A stretch of 64,000 bases of DNA from Cochliopodium minus (lineage: Eukaryota; Discosea; Himatismenida; Cochliopodiidae), in the NCBI GenBank assembly GCA_024220525.1, contig JAMYWO010000167.1:1-64000 (forward strand). Reading direction: 5' to 3'. Below the pieces are notes generated by a model that worked only from the letters and a program-made list of their open reading frames with translations, searched no databases and was not told the DNA's origin. Position numbers and translations under genes: made by a program. Below, in pieces: positions 26,817 to 38,067 of this stretch (its first letter is position 1; every line of letters begins with the position of its first letter).

Positions 26817-28558
26817 TCACTCCTCCTCTTTATTATTTTCTTGAATGCCATTATCTTGAGAATTTTCTTTAGAGTGATTGGCATTATCTTGAGGAGAAGA
26901 TGAATTAATAGTCAAAGAAATTACATCTTTGGTAACTACATCTTTCACTTTCTCCAAGATTATTTGTTGGGGATCATTGGAATTAACTTTATTTTCCCGA
27001 AGGAGATTTTCATATTCTTCTAAAATGGCACGATAGCAGAATTCATATTGCTCCCTAGTTTGAACCATTCCAACTCTAAAATTTCTAAAAGTGAGGACGG
27101 TTTCATAGATATTAAAAGTGGGAATTTCGTTGGGTTTTTCTTTCATATGCTCATGCAACATGCCTATTATTTTGTGGATAGAACAAAATGTTCCTGTTCT
27201 CCCAATCCCCGCAGAGCTTCAAAAATTTTTGGTATGAAAAATAAGAGATTAAATTTCTTTTTAAATTTACCAATGAACCAAAATGGGGCCTGTTTTATGT
27301 GCTTCATTTACCTTTCTCAACAAATCTCTAAATACTTTTGCACTTGAAGGCAAACCATGATCAGGCCATTCTTTATATTGGAATTGGTTTACAATTCTAA
27401 TTTCATTCTATTAATAATGTCAATAAACAAATTTTGATTGGTTTTTTGAGTTGTATATGCAACATTTGGAACTATAAAATTAAATGAAAAAAATTTTACA
27501 TTATATTCTAATTCAAAAGTTCTTGTGACAATCCCTTCACATTTATCTTTTTTAATGAGCTTTAACTTTAATTTTCCATATTCTGTGGATTGATTGAGCA
27601 AAGATGGCCAATAAAGAAAGCATTTTTCGTAAATCCTATTTAAAATTATTGGTGATTTTAATTGTTTGAAATTTCTTTTGAAATAAATTTACCTTTCGAC
27701 CAATTTGGTCAACATCACAATTACATCGCATTTTGTTTCCCAAATCATTTTCCAATAGTCATTTGTGGTCGATGGTAAAGGACCTTGACTTGCTATGTAA
27801 TCATTTTTGTTTATTCCCTTTTGGAGGAGTTAAAATTAAATGATTATAGGGATTAATTTAAATTTTGCAGTGGAATTTTGAATGGAAAAATAAAATGAAT
27901 TTGTTTTTGAATATTAATTTTTTACATCAACATAATTGGCATTTATATAATCACTCCCTTCTTCCTTATTATCTTCATCAACCTCAAGAATCACTCTTGT
28001 ATTATCCACTTAAATAAAGATATTAATAAAAAATTTTGAAGTGAAAAAAAAGATTCTATGTTGAAGGAAAATGAAATTTTATATAAATGAAATTACATGG
28101 AAGAATATTTGTATATCTATTTTTTGGGAAATTGAATGGCTTTACTGCATGGCTAAAATCATTATAATAATGATTATCACTTTGTTTTTCCAAGGTAAAA
28201 AATTCTTCATCAAATCCTTCTATCGTCAATCTCTCTATATGTTCTCTTAATTTATCTCCAGGAATATCATCACCTATTGTATGATGGGGTTCGCTATTTT
28301 CATTGTTTTGATTATTGCCTATATTGTTATTATTGCCATTATCTCCATTATTTTCGTTAATAATAGAATTATTTTCAGTATTATTTTGTTTTTCTAATTC
28401 TTGTTGTTTTTTAATTTCCCTATCTCTTTCTTGTTGTTTTTGGAAATAATCTTTAATATTGATAGAATTTCCCTCTTCAATTGAATCCTTTGTATTTGTT
28501 GATTTCAAATTAATATTATTTATTAATTTCTAAATTTTACGCTATCAGAATCTGACAT
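26817..28558 (-). CDS. Classical protein tyrosine phosphatase
   Basis: ATG at 28558 (MSDSDS) is spliced to an exon ending near 28097; an in-frame Met at 28508 would be used if the first intron is retained. The N-terminal ~110 residues are Gln/Asn/Glu-rich and low-complexity. The PTP domain then follows with its conserved blocks in order: NRYTNILP plus [37 protein letters not shown] (27690-27830); KCFLYWPSL; the WPD loop [12 protein letters not shown] (27330-27370); the signature [10 protein letters not shown], whose Cys codon is split by an intron (27195-27290); and the Q-loop [12 protein letters not shown] (27030-27070). All catalytic residues (Cys, Arg, Asp, Gln) are present, so it should be active on phosphotyrosine. 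No targeting domain is seen. The C-terminus is an acidic tail. Confidence 0.88.
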
Positions 28559-28827
28559 AATCCTTGAATAAAAAAATGATATTGGATAAATAGGCAATAG
28601 TACTCTTTTTTTTTAAATTTTTTTTATAACAATCTTAATTATAATCTCAATTCAAAAAAATAAATAAATTACCATAATTTTAATATTTTATATTTAAAAT
28701 GGTAACCAATGATCTCTTATACTCAAAATATTTATCCTAATAGATATTTTGTTGTCTTGGTCAAATCACAAAGATTTATATTTCCTTTTTGTATTTTTAA
28801 AATAAAAAAACTGAATCAATCAAAAAC

Positions 28828-30058
28828 ATGAAAAGAGAAATTCCAATAGATTTAAGTAATTATTTATTACTTCAATATGCCAAATTTTATTGTATTGATT
28901 TGAGTAATAAGTTGGAAAATAAGACAATAGAAAATTTGGTTGATAGAGATTTTGAAATATTAAAACGAGTGATTATTCAATCTTGTCATAGACCATTTGA
29001 AGAAAGGGCAAATAAAAAACATTTGACAAATAAAGATTTTGATAGCACAGATATAACAACACATATCAAAACCGTAAATAATTGGAATCATGCATATTGT
29101 TCACATGCGAAAGTGCATCATGGTGAAAGTAAGACCCAATTCGGAGAAAAATGTGGTTTGAAAGTTTGTGGGCTTGTGAAATATAAAGGTTTTCTTCTTT
29201 TTTTCTCTTTTTTTTTGTTTCAAAATAATCCCTTTAAACAAAGGAACATTCTGGCCCGATGCCATTGAAATAAATGAACCAAAACATATCTATTCCATCT
29301 TCAGTTTGGCATGTGAATCACAAAAAGTACTGTTAAAGAGAATAGGAAATAAAGAAGAAATCTTTGAAAAATTAAAGAAATGCGAAATCTTGGGGGTAAA
29401 AAACTTCTCAAAGAATGACCAAAAACAATTCAAAAACAAATTTGAGAAACAATTGAAAAATCTGAAAGAGATACCAAGAAGTGAAGTGAAAACAATCTTC
29501 ATGGATATCGACGATATTAAAAAAGCAAAGTTGATTTGGTCTTTCGGAGAATTTCAGCTTGCAAGTTGGATGATCAACTTATTAACTTCCATAAGAAAAA
29601 GAATAAACTGCAAAACAGAAGTTACAGAAAAAATAGATCCTTTCCATTGTTGTTCTATTTGTTATTTTTTCTCCGAACACTTGCTCATTAATGTCATTTG
29701 TGCTTCTTTGTGTAACGGTCTTGACAACTTTACTCCAGAGTGCCTTCAAAAACTTCAAGAAAAGTTCAAGTTTACCAACACTATCATTGATAAAATCAAA
29801 GCTCAAATAAATCCTACTAACTACCACCATTTTGCTGAAAAAATTTCCTCTCTTTTGTTTGAATCTTCTGACAATGATACTCCTCAAGAACCCAACATTG
29901 ACATCAACGAAAACAACAATTATTTCCCTATTAACGTTGACGAAAATTTGGTCAATATTAACCAAGAATGGTCTAAAATGGAACTTGTTCAACTTGCTCT
30001 CTTTTCCGCTGCTGCTCGTGATTTAGTATCATCTCTCCTTACTTTGAACATATATTAA
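28828..30058 (+). CDS. Unknown protein of ~390 aa
   Basis: Two exons, 28828 to about 29188 and about 29246 to 30058, joined by a ~58-bp GT-AG intron that keeps the frame (...LVKYK|GTFWPDAI...). No family recognised. The N-terminal part resembles a small mixed fold with a Cys/His cluster (CSHAKVHHGE...CGLKVCG). The centre is Lys-rich and helical, and a Cys-rich patch (FHCCSIC) sits near 29645. An acidic Asn-rich stretch precedes a conserved-looking hydrophobic tail (ALFSAAARDLVSSLL). No signal peptide or clear membrane span. It lies head-to-head with the PTP gene across ~270 bp and upstream of GnT-I on the same strand. Function is not assigned. Confidence 0.65.
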
Positions 30059-30204
30059 ATTTCAATCTATTATTTTATTTTTAATCAAAAAACCTCTTTT
30101 TCAAACAATCTCCAAAGCTTCTTTTCATTCGGGATGAGATGCCCAAGTATTATACTTGTCGATCAAAACAATTTAAAAAAAAATTAAAAAAATAATTAAG
30201 GATT

Positions 30205-31684
30205 ATGCAACGAAGAGAAAATAATATATTGGATAATAATAGATATTATTCAATCATTTCAATCATATTGATTGCCATTTTCTTTGTCAATATATTATTT
30301 ATTAATGATCGCAAAAATAATTTGGAAATCAATAAAATTGTTCAAAGAGTAAGTTCCTGTTCACCTCTACTAACATTATTTAATTGTTATTGAATTTATT
30401 TTCAGTATAATGGAATGATTGAAGAGATTAAACAAGAATATGATAAAAAGTATGAAAATAATTTGGCAACAATACCTCCTATTGGAATCAAAGCTCTATC
30501 CACAAAAACATCAGCTCCCAATAACAAAAAATCTCAAATCATCACACAAACAACAAATGATAAAATACCTATCTTGATTCTATGTTATAATAGACCAGAT
30601 TATTTGGAGAGAACAGTGGAAAATATTTTGAAATATATCCCTGAAAATGGTGAATATTTCTTGATTATCTCACAAGATGGAAATGATCAAAAAGTGGTGG
30701 ATATGATAGAAAATAATTTATCAAAGAAAATCTATAAGAAAACTTCATTTCATTTCATTCAGGTACCTTTTTTTGTTAATACACGAACTCAAATAAATAT
30801 TTAATTATTTAATTGAAGAAAATAAAAAAAATAAAATCAAAACAATTTAACTTTTTGAAACTTGAAAATAGAATCTTGATAGATCATTACCAAAAGCACC
30901 ATCAAATCTAGTGGCATATTATTATATATCACAACATTATAAATTCGCAATATCAACTGTATTCAAAAAATTTAATCCAAAGGGGATAATAATATTGGAA
31001 GATGACATGTTGATTTCGCCAGATTTTTTTGATTATTTCACCAAGGTATCTGATATAGTGTTGAAAGATGAAAGTTTATATTGTGCTTCCGCATGGAATG
31101 ATAATGGGAAGCATATCTTTTCTTGGGATCCCAATACAGTTGTAAGAACATCCTTCTTCCCAGGATTGGGATGGTATTTATCGAGTAGAGTGTGGAAAGA
31201 TTTGGATCATAAATGGCCAGATGCTTTTTGGGATGATTGGCTAAGAGATGAAATGAAAGAACACAAAAAGTTTTGTCTTTATCCTGAAGTTTCTAGAACT
31301 TTTACTTTTGGAGAATTTGGTTCTTCTGGTGGTCAATTTTTTCACGAATTCCTCAAAAAAATTAAATTAAATAACGAATCTATCGAATGGGATAAATTGG
31401 ATCTATCTTATCTTGATCCTCAAATTTGGGATGATAAGATTATGGCGAATATCTCATCTGCTACATTGGTGGATAAAATAGATGTAAATTTATTTGAGGA
31501 TTATACTGTAAAAAAGAATCACAAAATCTATTACGATAGTGAATCTCATTTCATCTCCATCGTTTCTGGCACTGGTGTCATCTCTGAATTCAAGGCAGGA
31601 AACCCTAGAGATTCTTATAAAGGGATTTTGCAACTTGGAATGAGATATGCAAAGTTTTATATTGTTCCTTCCAGTTTAAAATAA
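30205..31684 (+). CDS. MGAT1: Alpha-1,3-mannosyl-glycoprotein beta-1,2-N-acetylglucosaminyltransferase (GnT-I, GT13)
   Basis: Exons 30205-30348, 30406-30762 and 30872-31684 give 437 residues, matching the usual GnT-I length. A single signal-anchor (IISIILIAIFFVNILF) near residue 20 predicts a type II Golgi protein. Family hallmarks run in order: ILILCYNRPDYLERTVE; SQDGND; LDRSLPKAPSNLVAYYYISQ; the metal-binding ILEDDM; CASAWNDNG; FFPGLGWYLSSRVW; KWPDAFWDDWLRD; and PEVSRTFTFGEFGSSGGQFF. GnT-I adds the first GlcNAc to Man5 N-glycans, the gate to hybrid and complex glycans. The strongly glycosylated giant protein nearby would be a plausible client, but that is only inference. The call is secure. 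Confidence 0.93.
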
Positions 31685-31750
31685 ATTCAATCTTTTATAA
31701 TTTTTAAGTGAATTCCTCTTTACATGAGATTCTTTTTTATTAGTCTTAAA

Positions 31751-31763
31751 TTTTGGCGCCAAA
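31751..31763. promoter_or_regulatory. Palindromic E2F-like site upstream of the Csm1-like gene
   Basis: TTTTGGCGCCAAA stands alone as a GC-rich palindrome in an AT-rich spacer, 33 bp before ATG 31796. It matches the E2F/DP consensus TTTSGCGC on both strands. Cell-cycle control of the chromosome-segregation gene is inferred. Confidence 0.5.
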
Positions 31764-31795
31764 TATTTATATAATTTATAAAAAAAAAAATTGAA

Positions 31796-32410
31796 ATGAA
31801 AAACAAAAAGGGAGATAAAAGCGAGGAAGGATCTCCAATTACCAAAAAAAAATACAATCAATTAAAACAACAATACGATGAATTACAAAAATTGATGCAG
31901 GAAAAACCAAAATTGATTGAAAATGTTAAAAAATATGAAGCAAATTTTGAGAATAAATCACAGGAACTCATCCATTCCCTCAATGAAGAGATATCTCATT
32001 ATAAAAATTTGGAAATAGAAAAAGAAAAGCAATTGAAAGAAAGCAATTCCATAATTTCAATCTATAAATTATTAACAGCAACTGAAATTAATAATAAGGG
32101 AGATAATGAATTTGAATGCAGATCCTACGATAAATTTAAAGATTTGGCCTTGGAATTCAAATTAAACCTTTTAAAGGATGAAAATGATTCACTGAAATAT
32201 CAGCCACTTTTTACTTCTCCTTACATCAAAACATCCCAATATCTTATCGAGGAAATCACCTTTAAAAAGGAAATGTGCCCTTTTTTTATGAGGGAAGTAT
32301 TGGTCCGAACCACAAAGAGAGAAATCCCCAGTCAGCTCAACGAAGATGATAAGAGCAATAAAAGAAAAAAGAGAGATGAATCCTCTCCAAACATAAACGA
32401 GGAAAATTAA
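31796..32410 (+). CDS. Csm1/Pcs1 (monopolin)-like chromosome segregation protein
   Basis: Single exon, 204 residues. Residues ~15-95 form a coiled coil (KKKYNQLKQQYDELQKLM... through LEIEKEKQLKESNS). The C-terminal globular part matches the Csm1/Pcs1 pattern: IYKLLTATEI, an ECRSY turn, LALEFKLNL, KYQPLF, SQYLIEEITF, CPFFMREVL. A basic tail (NKRKKRDE) may be a nuclear signal. In yeasts this family cross-links kinetochore components or rDNA repeats. Length and architecture fit. RWD-fold relatives such as Spc24/Spc25 are the main alternative. An E2F-like palindrome sits just upstream. Confidence 0.6.
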   Translation: MKNKKGDKSEEGSPITKKKYNQLKQQYDELQKLMQEKPKLIENVKKYEANFENKSQELIHSLNEEISHYKNLEIEKEKQLKESNSIISIYKLLTATEINNKGDNEFECRSYDKFKDLALEFKLNLLKDENDSLKYQPLFTSPYIKTSQYLIEEITFKKEMCPFFMREVLVRTTKREIPSQLNEDDKSNKRKKRDESSPNINEEN

Positions 32411-32577
32411 TCCTATCTTTTTCTTTTTTTTTTTTGAAATGTTTATTCAATAATTCCTTTTTAATTAAAGAATTGTTCTTCATAATATGTTTATACTGAC
32501 TCAACAATCAAATGAATAGTATAATCTTTCTTAATAAAACTGCTACTAGAGATGTTAAAGAATAAATAAAAAAAAAA

Positions 32578-33959
32578 ATGAAGAATAAAAAAATTTTCCT
32601 TCTTCCTATATCTATTTGTTCTGCTTTTCTATTCAAAAACTTTGTTATGGAAAACAAGATATTCATTCCAAATGAATTTTATGACAATTTCCACAATGAT
32701 TATGGTAAAATTATTTGATTTTTTAACACACTCGAATGATCAATTTGAATCAACAACCAATAATATTGGAAAATAGAAAAAGCATTGAGATATATTCTCA
32801 TCAATTTGGCTATTGATAAACAAGAAAAGGAAAAAGATTTGATAAAGAGGACTTGGTATGGTTTTGAAAGTGAGAATAACAATTTGCTCGAAAATAGAAA
32901 AATTGGTGAAAAGAGGGAAGAAAATTGCTTTAGATTTTGCACTTTTAATTGTAATCAAATGAAGGATATCCAAAATAACAATTCAGGTGCAAAGATATTG
33001 CATACTATAAAATGTATAGATTCAGATGTTATAGCTTTGCAAGGTAAATTTAATAATATTTTAATGATTAATCATTAAAATTGATTATTATAATATTAGA
33101 GGTTCTTTTTTTTTTCTTAATTGGTTAGAAAGACTTTACTAATGAACCAAACAGGTAGTTTTACCAGGTAAAAAACTAAAGTTTTTTTTCACTGTTAAAA
33201 AATAATTTGGAAAAAGACAACGATTATGGAAAAAATTTTTTCTATGAAATGACTAAAATGGGGTACAAACACGTTGTTTACCAAGGAGAATATTTTTCAA
33301 CAGAACTGAATTGTAGTGTAGGAAACTCTATTTTCTCTAAACTAGAAATAAAAGAAAGCAGGAAAATGGAAAACGTATATACCAACAAAAATGCTCTTTT
33401 CATCAAAGTTAATGTCCCTAATTTTGAAAATGGAAAAGAAAAAGAAATTCCCATCTCTTTTTGCTCAACCAGACTCGCAAAATATCCAACCAAAAAAATG
33501 ATAGAAGATGCTCAAAAAAACAATGTGCCACCTGACGTATTTTGTTCTCCTTCTCAACTTTCTTATTTTCTCCAAAACGTTCAATCTCCTAATTCCAATC
33601 TTTTTCCAAACCTTTTTGTTTTAGGATCTTTGAATTCTTTGTCCAATTTTTCTTACAATTCGAATCCTAACATGGAAACTCTCAAAAAAAGCATCCTTCT
33701 TTCTTCCGGTACTCACAAAACTCAAATCAAACAGTTTTCTCTTTCTTTGGTGGAGAATGACCTTGACAATATCCAAAATTATACACGTTCTAGAACTCTG
33801 TATCATCCTCCTTATTCTCACTTTTCTGGTAGATTGATCGATTATGTTTTCGTACATAAAAAATCTTGGTCCAATCAGATTTGGGTCAAAGATATTTTTC
33901 TTTACCATACTAATTGTTCTGATCATTTGCCTTTGATTGTTGATCTTTATTCTATTTGA
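32578..33959 (+). CDS. Endonuclease/exonuclease/phosphatase-fold protein, possibly catalytically impaired
   Basis: Best model: exons 32578-32704, 32777-33043, 33133-33154 (22-nt micro-exon) and 33182-33959, total 1,194 nt, 397 residues in frame. Motifs of the CCR4/nocturnin/PDE12-like EEP fold: CTFNCNQ (metal-binding Asn), SDVIALQ(D), YKHVVYQ, the final GRLIDYVFV and NCSDHLPLIVDL (Asp-His pair retained). However, the usual GDxN reads GSLN and the usual THL reads TRL, and the LQE glutamate is Asp in this splice model. Three key positions therefore differ, so activity is doubtful. The N-terminus has a hydrophobic stretch (FLLPISICSAFLF), which might be a membrane or mitochondrial signal. The substrate cannot be told. 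Confidence 0.7.
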
Positions 33960-34060
33960 TTCAAAATTGATTAAATTATATAATTTATAAAATTATTTTT
34001 ATATTTTCATTTTTTCCTTTCAAAATAAAAAAAAAAAATTGGATCTATCTTTAATCTCGA

Positions 34061-37000
34061 ATGGAAATTAATTTCAATGATTGTAATTTCAATATATCCT
34101 TAACTTGTTTTCAAATAATACTCCTCAAAAATTCAATCCTAATTTTAAATTTAAATATCCTTTGTTTAAAGTGGAACAAAAAGAATTTATTGAATTGCTA
34201 GCATCAGAGAGAACATTTCTTTTATCATTAAAAGACTACATAAAAGTAATGATTTTTCAAAGATTTTTCTATCAAAATAAATTATATCAAATTAGAGCTA
34301 TAAAATCCCTATTGAAGATTCATCGATATTCAATCAAAAAGAAATTACCTCCATATTTGGCCCTATAGATGAAATAATCAAATTACACTCTTCTTTCTTG
34401 ATGGGCATTAAAAAAGGGATGGAAATCAATAAATCTAGAATTACCATGTCTTCGTTGGATGTCAATTTCAAGTTATTTGTAAAATTAGAATGTGTTCTTT
34501 ATCTAATTCCTCCAACATTAAATTATATTCGAATAAATTTTTATAGTTGAGCCTCTCTTTGAAAACATATAAAGAATATGTCAGTTTTCATTCTGGGATA
34601 CAAAACAATTTGGTGATTTTATCCAAACAGAAGAAGGAATTGATCCAAATAATCGAAAAATGTGGCAATGAAACATTCACAGGAGAAATTGGTAAAAAAA
34701 AAAATTTGTTTAAAATATTCAAATTCAAATACTTTATTTTACCTCTTTTATAGGTTATTTATCTTATGCTGTGATGCCCATTCAAAGATTTCCCAGATAT
34801 TCAATCATTTTGAAGAGCACCTTGAAAGATGTGGATACAGAAAGCGAAGATCATAAGATCATGTCTGACATCATCCAACAAATCGATACCTTTTGTCAAA
34901 AAATAAGCATGTACGAAGAAAAGAAGCAAGTTTCAAGATTGGATCAAATGAAAAAGTAAATCAAAATTAAAATAATCCCTTTTCTCCTCTCCTAAGCGTT
35001 TCTTTTATTATTTCTTTTTCTTTTTAAATTTTAATAAAGATCTGGGGATGTTTCACAGCTCAGAAAATCTATCAACAAAGATTTGTTGGGGTTTGAAAAG
35101 AGGAAAGTGGAACATATGTGGAAAATTAAAAAGACCAAAATATCTAGGTGGTGTATTTGCTGCAAAAAAGAGATTGAAGCTAAAGAGATTGGAAACAAAT
35201 GCAAAAACTGTGAATTATACGTGGTAAAAAACAAGATGGAATAATTAAAAAAAATTATAAATTAAAAATTATAAATTATAAATTAAAAATTATAAATTAT
35301 AAATTAAAAATTATAAATTATTCATAAAAAAAAATTATTTGTTGAAAATGTTTCTTAGAAGTAAAATTATTAATGTAATAAAAAAAAAATAATTTGTTCA
35401 AAAAATAAATTGTTTCCAATAGCACGAACTGTGTAAATTCAGTACCCCACACAACTGTGCGGGAAAATTGATAGAGAAAAATTTGACGTTAGAAGAGGAG
35501 AACAGGCGCCTTTTAAGAGAGATACATGAGGCTTCTTATTTTTACAACAACAAGTATGTTCCCATCTATCTTTTTCTATTTAGTGACATGCTTGTTATCA
35601 CAAAACCTTCTACCAAAATTTTTACTGTGCTTCAAGTTTTAAAATGGTCCATAAACAATTTTTTTTAACTATTTAATTTTTTTTAATTATTTAATTTTTT
35701 TTAACTATTTAATTTTTTTAATTATTTAATTTTATTTAAAAAATTTTTAATTTTAAATTTTGTTAATTATCTTTTAATTAAAATTAATTTTTTATCTAAA
35801 GGCTGAGTGTCGCTACAGACAAAGAAATAATCATTTCAAAGAAAAGTAGTTTTTTTTTAAATATTTTTTTTTCAAATATAACCTTTTTTTTTTTTTAAAA
35901 AAAAATTAGATGAGAGTGATCTTTCATTTTCTAATCCAAGAAACCAGAACGAAGAACACATTATCAATTTTCATAAATCTGCAATAAGGGTACAAAAACA
36001 TTTTTTATTGAATTTTTAATTTTTATTTTTTATATTTGTTTTTTTTTTTTTTTTTGAATTTAAATTTTCTTTTATTCAAATTTTTGTTCTAATTATTTAT
36101 TTAGGATTCGTGGGAGTTGTCGATCAAAAAGGCTATAGAATTGCACAAAATGGAGGAGAAGAAGAGAAAGGGAGGAAGAGAGAGAAACGTGGAGGAAGAA
36201 AGATTGGAAGCGGGGAAATCCATTCAAATCTCCAAGATCTCCCAAATCTATTTCAATCATTCCTCTTCTTCTTTATTCAATGATCTTGATTCTCTTTTCC
36301 CTGAAAATAATGACGGAAATAATAATAATAATAATAAAAATAATAATAACGGAAATAACAACATTTTCCATACACTTGGGAGCAGCAGCAATACCAAATT
36401 GTTCAGTTCTTCCACTCCTAATTTTTACACCTCCAAACCTTCTTCCTCTTCCACCTCCTCCACCCCTAGCATCACCAGCTACTTTAAAGATAGCCCCAAC
36501 AATGACCTCAACAGAATAAAAACCAATCCTAATCAAGATAGCGACAATCAAAATAAACAAGATAATAATAATAACAAACAAGATAGCAATAACAAACAAG
36601 ATAATAATAATAATAATAACAACAAACAAAATAATATTCCCTTTAATAATGATAATAAAGATATTGATGAGAATAACAAGAATAGAGAAATTAATTTTCT
36701 GAATGATAATGGGATGAATAGAAATAACATTTTAAAAAGCAAGATGAATACTATGAATGATGGGAAGAATGACCAGAAAAAATCGATAATGTATTTCGAC
36801 TACAATGAGGATGATGAGGATGGCGATGACTCTATTCTTTCTGACTACGATCTCAACCAAAGTGATAGTAACTTGATCAACAACGAAATCACTTCACCAC
36901 GTAAAGATTTCCTTAACAACAGAAGTAACAGTAACATCAGCATTAAAAGAAGTAACAGCAACATCAGCATTAAAAGCAACAATGAAAAATTAAAAAATAA

Positions 37001-37992
37001 AACCTCCTCTTCCTCTTCTTCCTCTTCTTCTCCTTCTTCTTCAAACAATCAAAGAAATAAAAACAGTATGAGTGTAGGTGTTTTAAGCAACAAAAGTATT
37101 AACAATAAAAACAAAAATTATGTGGAGACAACCAGTCACAGAAGCAGTGGTAACACAATGCAGGAAAGCAAAAAAGACCAAAAAACAAGCAGCAACAATA
37201 ATTCATACGGGGGTAGCAATTCGTATGGAGGGAACAATGTGTATGGTGGCATTGTCTATTCAACTCCCTCTTCTTCTTCTTCTCCCTCTCCTTCTTCTTC
37301 CAACCCTTCTTCTCCCAGCAAAACGAAAAGCTACAGTAGCATTGGAAGTAAGAGTGGCAGTAGAGATGTGCACAGCACGAGTCGGGCAAACAGTAAAAAC
37401 AAAAAAGGAAACTACATTTCTTCCAATTCTCTCATCATTTCTTCCAATCCCCTTTTTGATTCTTCCCCCAAAAATGAGAAAAATGAGAAAAGTGGCAACA
37501 GTGGTAGCAATACAAGCAACAATGGTAGTCCAATAACGATTCGAAATAATCCTCTTTATTGCTCTGAAAATACCGATATTTCTTTCCAAAAAAAAAATGG
37601 GGAGAACAAAAACAACATTAATAACAATCTTGTTGATAACCTCAATTCTACCAATGAAAACAACGAAACAAATGGAGGGAAAAGATCTTCCACTTCTCCT
37701 CAAAGCACAAGTAGCCTTTCTTCTCTAAATGTTGGTTCTCCTTCAAAGGGGACTGTCACAAAAGATTATACCTCCAACTCTGTTTTAAAGAAGTACAAAT
37801 GTTCCAATCTTTGTTCAAATTATTCAGAGAACAAATGTTCAAAATGTTACCTCCCCATTTGCGATAAATGTAATTTTTTTTTTAAATTTGTTAAAATTTT
37901 CACTTATTTTGGTTAAAGGTTGGGAGGCGACACATAATTTTCCATACTTTTCAAATCACAAACTTGTTGCCATTTATAATGTTAAGAATTAA
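34061..37992 (+). CDS. RhoGEF with DH, C1-like, PH and B-box parts
   Basis: The 22-nt coding part of exon 1 (34061-34082) splices to the DH domain: EFIELLASERTFLLSLKDYI; PIDEIIKLHSSFL; KTYKEYVSFHSG; and the core YLSYAVMPIQRFPRYSIILK (34750-34815). A C1-like zinc segment follows (CICCKKEI...CKNCELYVHELC...HNC, 35150-35460), then a PH domain (YVPIYLFLFSDMLVITKP...SWELSIKKAIEL, 35560-36150). About 530 residues of Asn/Ser-rich low complexity come next, and a C-terminal B-box-type zinc finger (CSNLCSNY..NKCSKCYLPICDKCWEATHNF, last exon 37919-37992). DH-PH modules load GTP on Rho/Rac GTPases; C1 may give lipid or membrane response. The DH-C1-PH-B-box order is unusual. Domain calls are firm except the C1. 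Confidence 0.82.
36117..37780 (+). repeat. Asn/Ser codon-repeat tract in the RhoGEF gene
   Basis: Runs of AAT/AAC and TCT/AGC codons encode Asn- and Ser-rich disordered sequence between PH and B-box. It includes a short tandem (RSNSNISIK twice, 36920-36970) and SYGG(N/S) units near 37205-37240. Confidence 0.8.
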
Positions 37993-38067
37993 TTTGTTAT
38001 TTTTTGTTTTATTAAAAAAATGTAAAATAATATCTTTTTTAATTTTAATTGTGTCAATAAATTCTTT

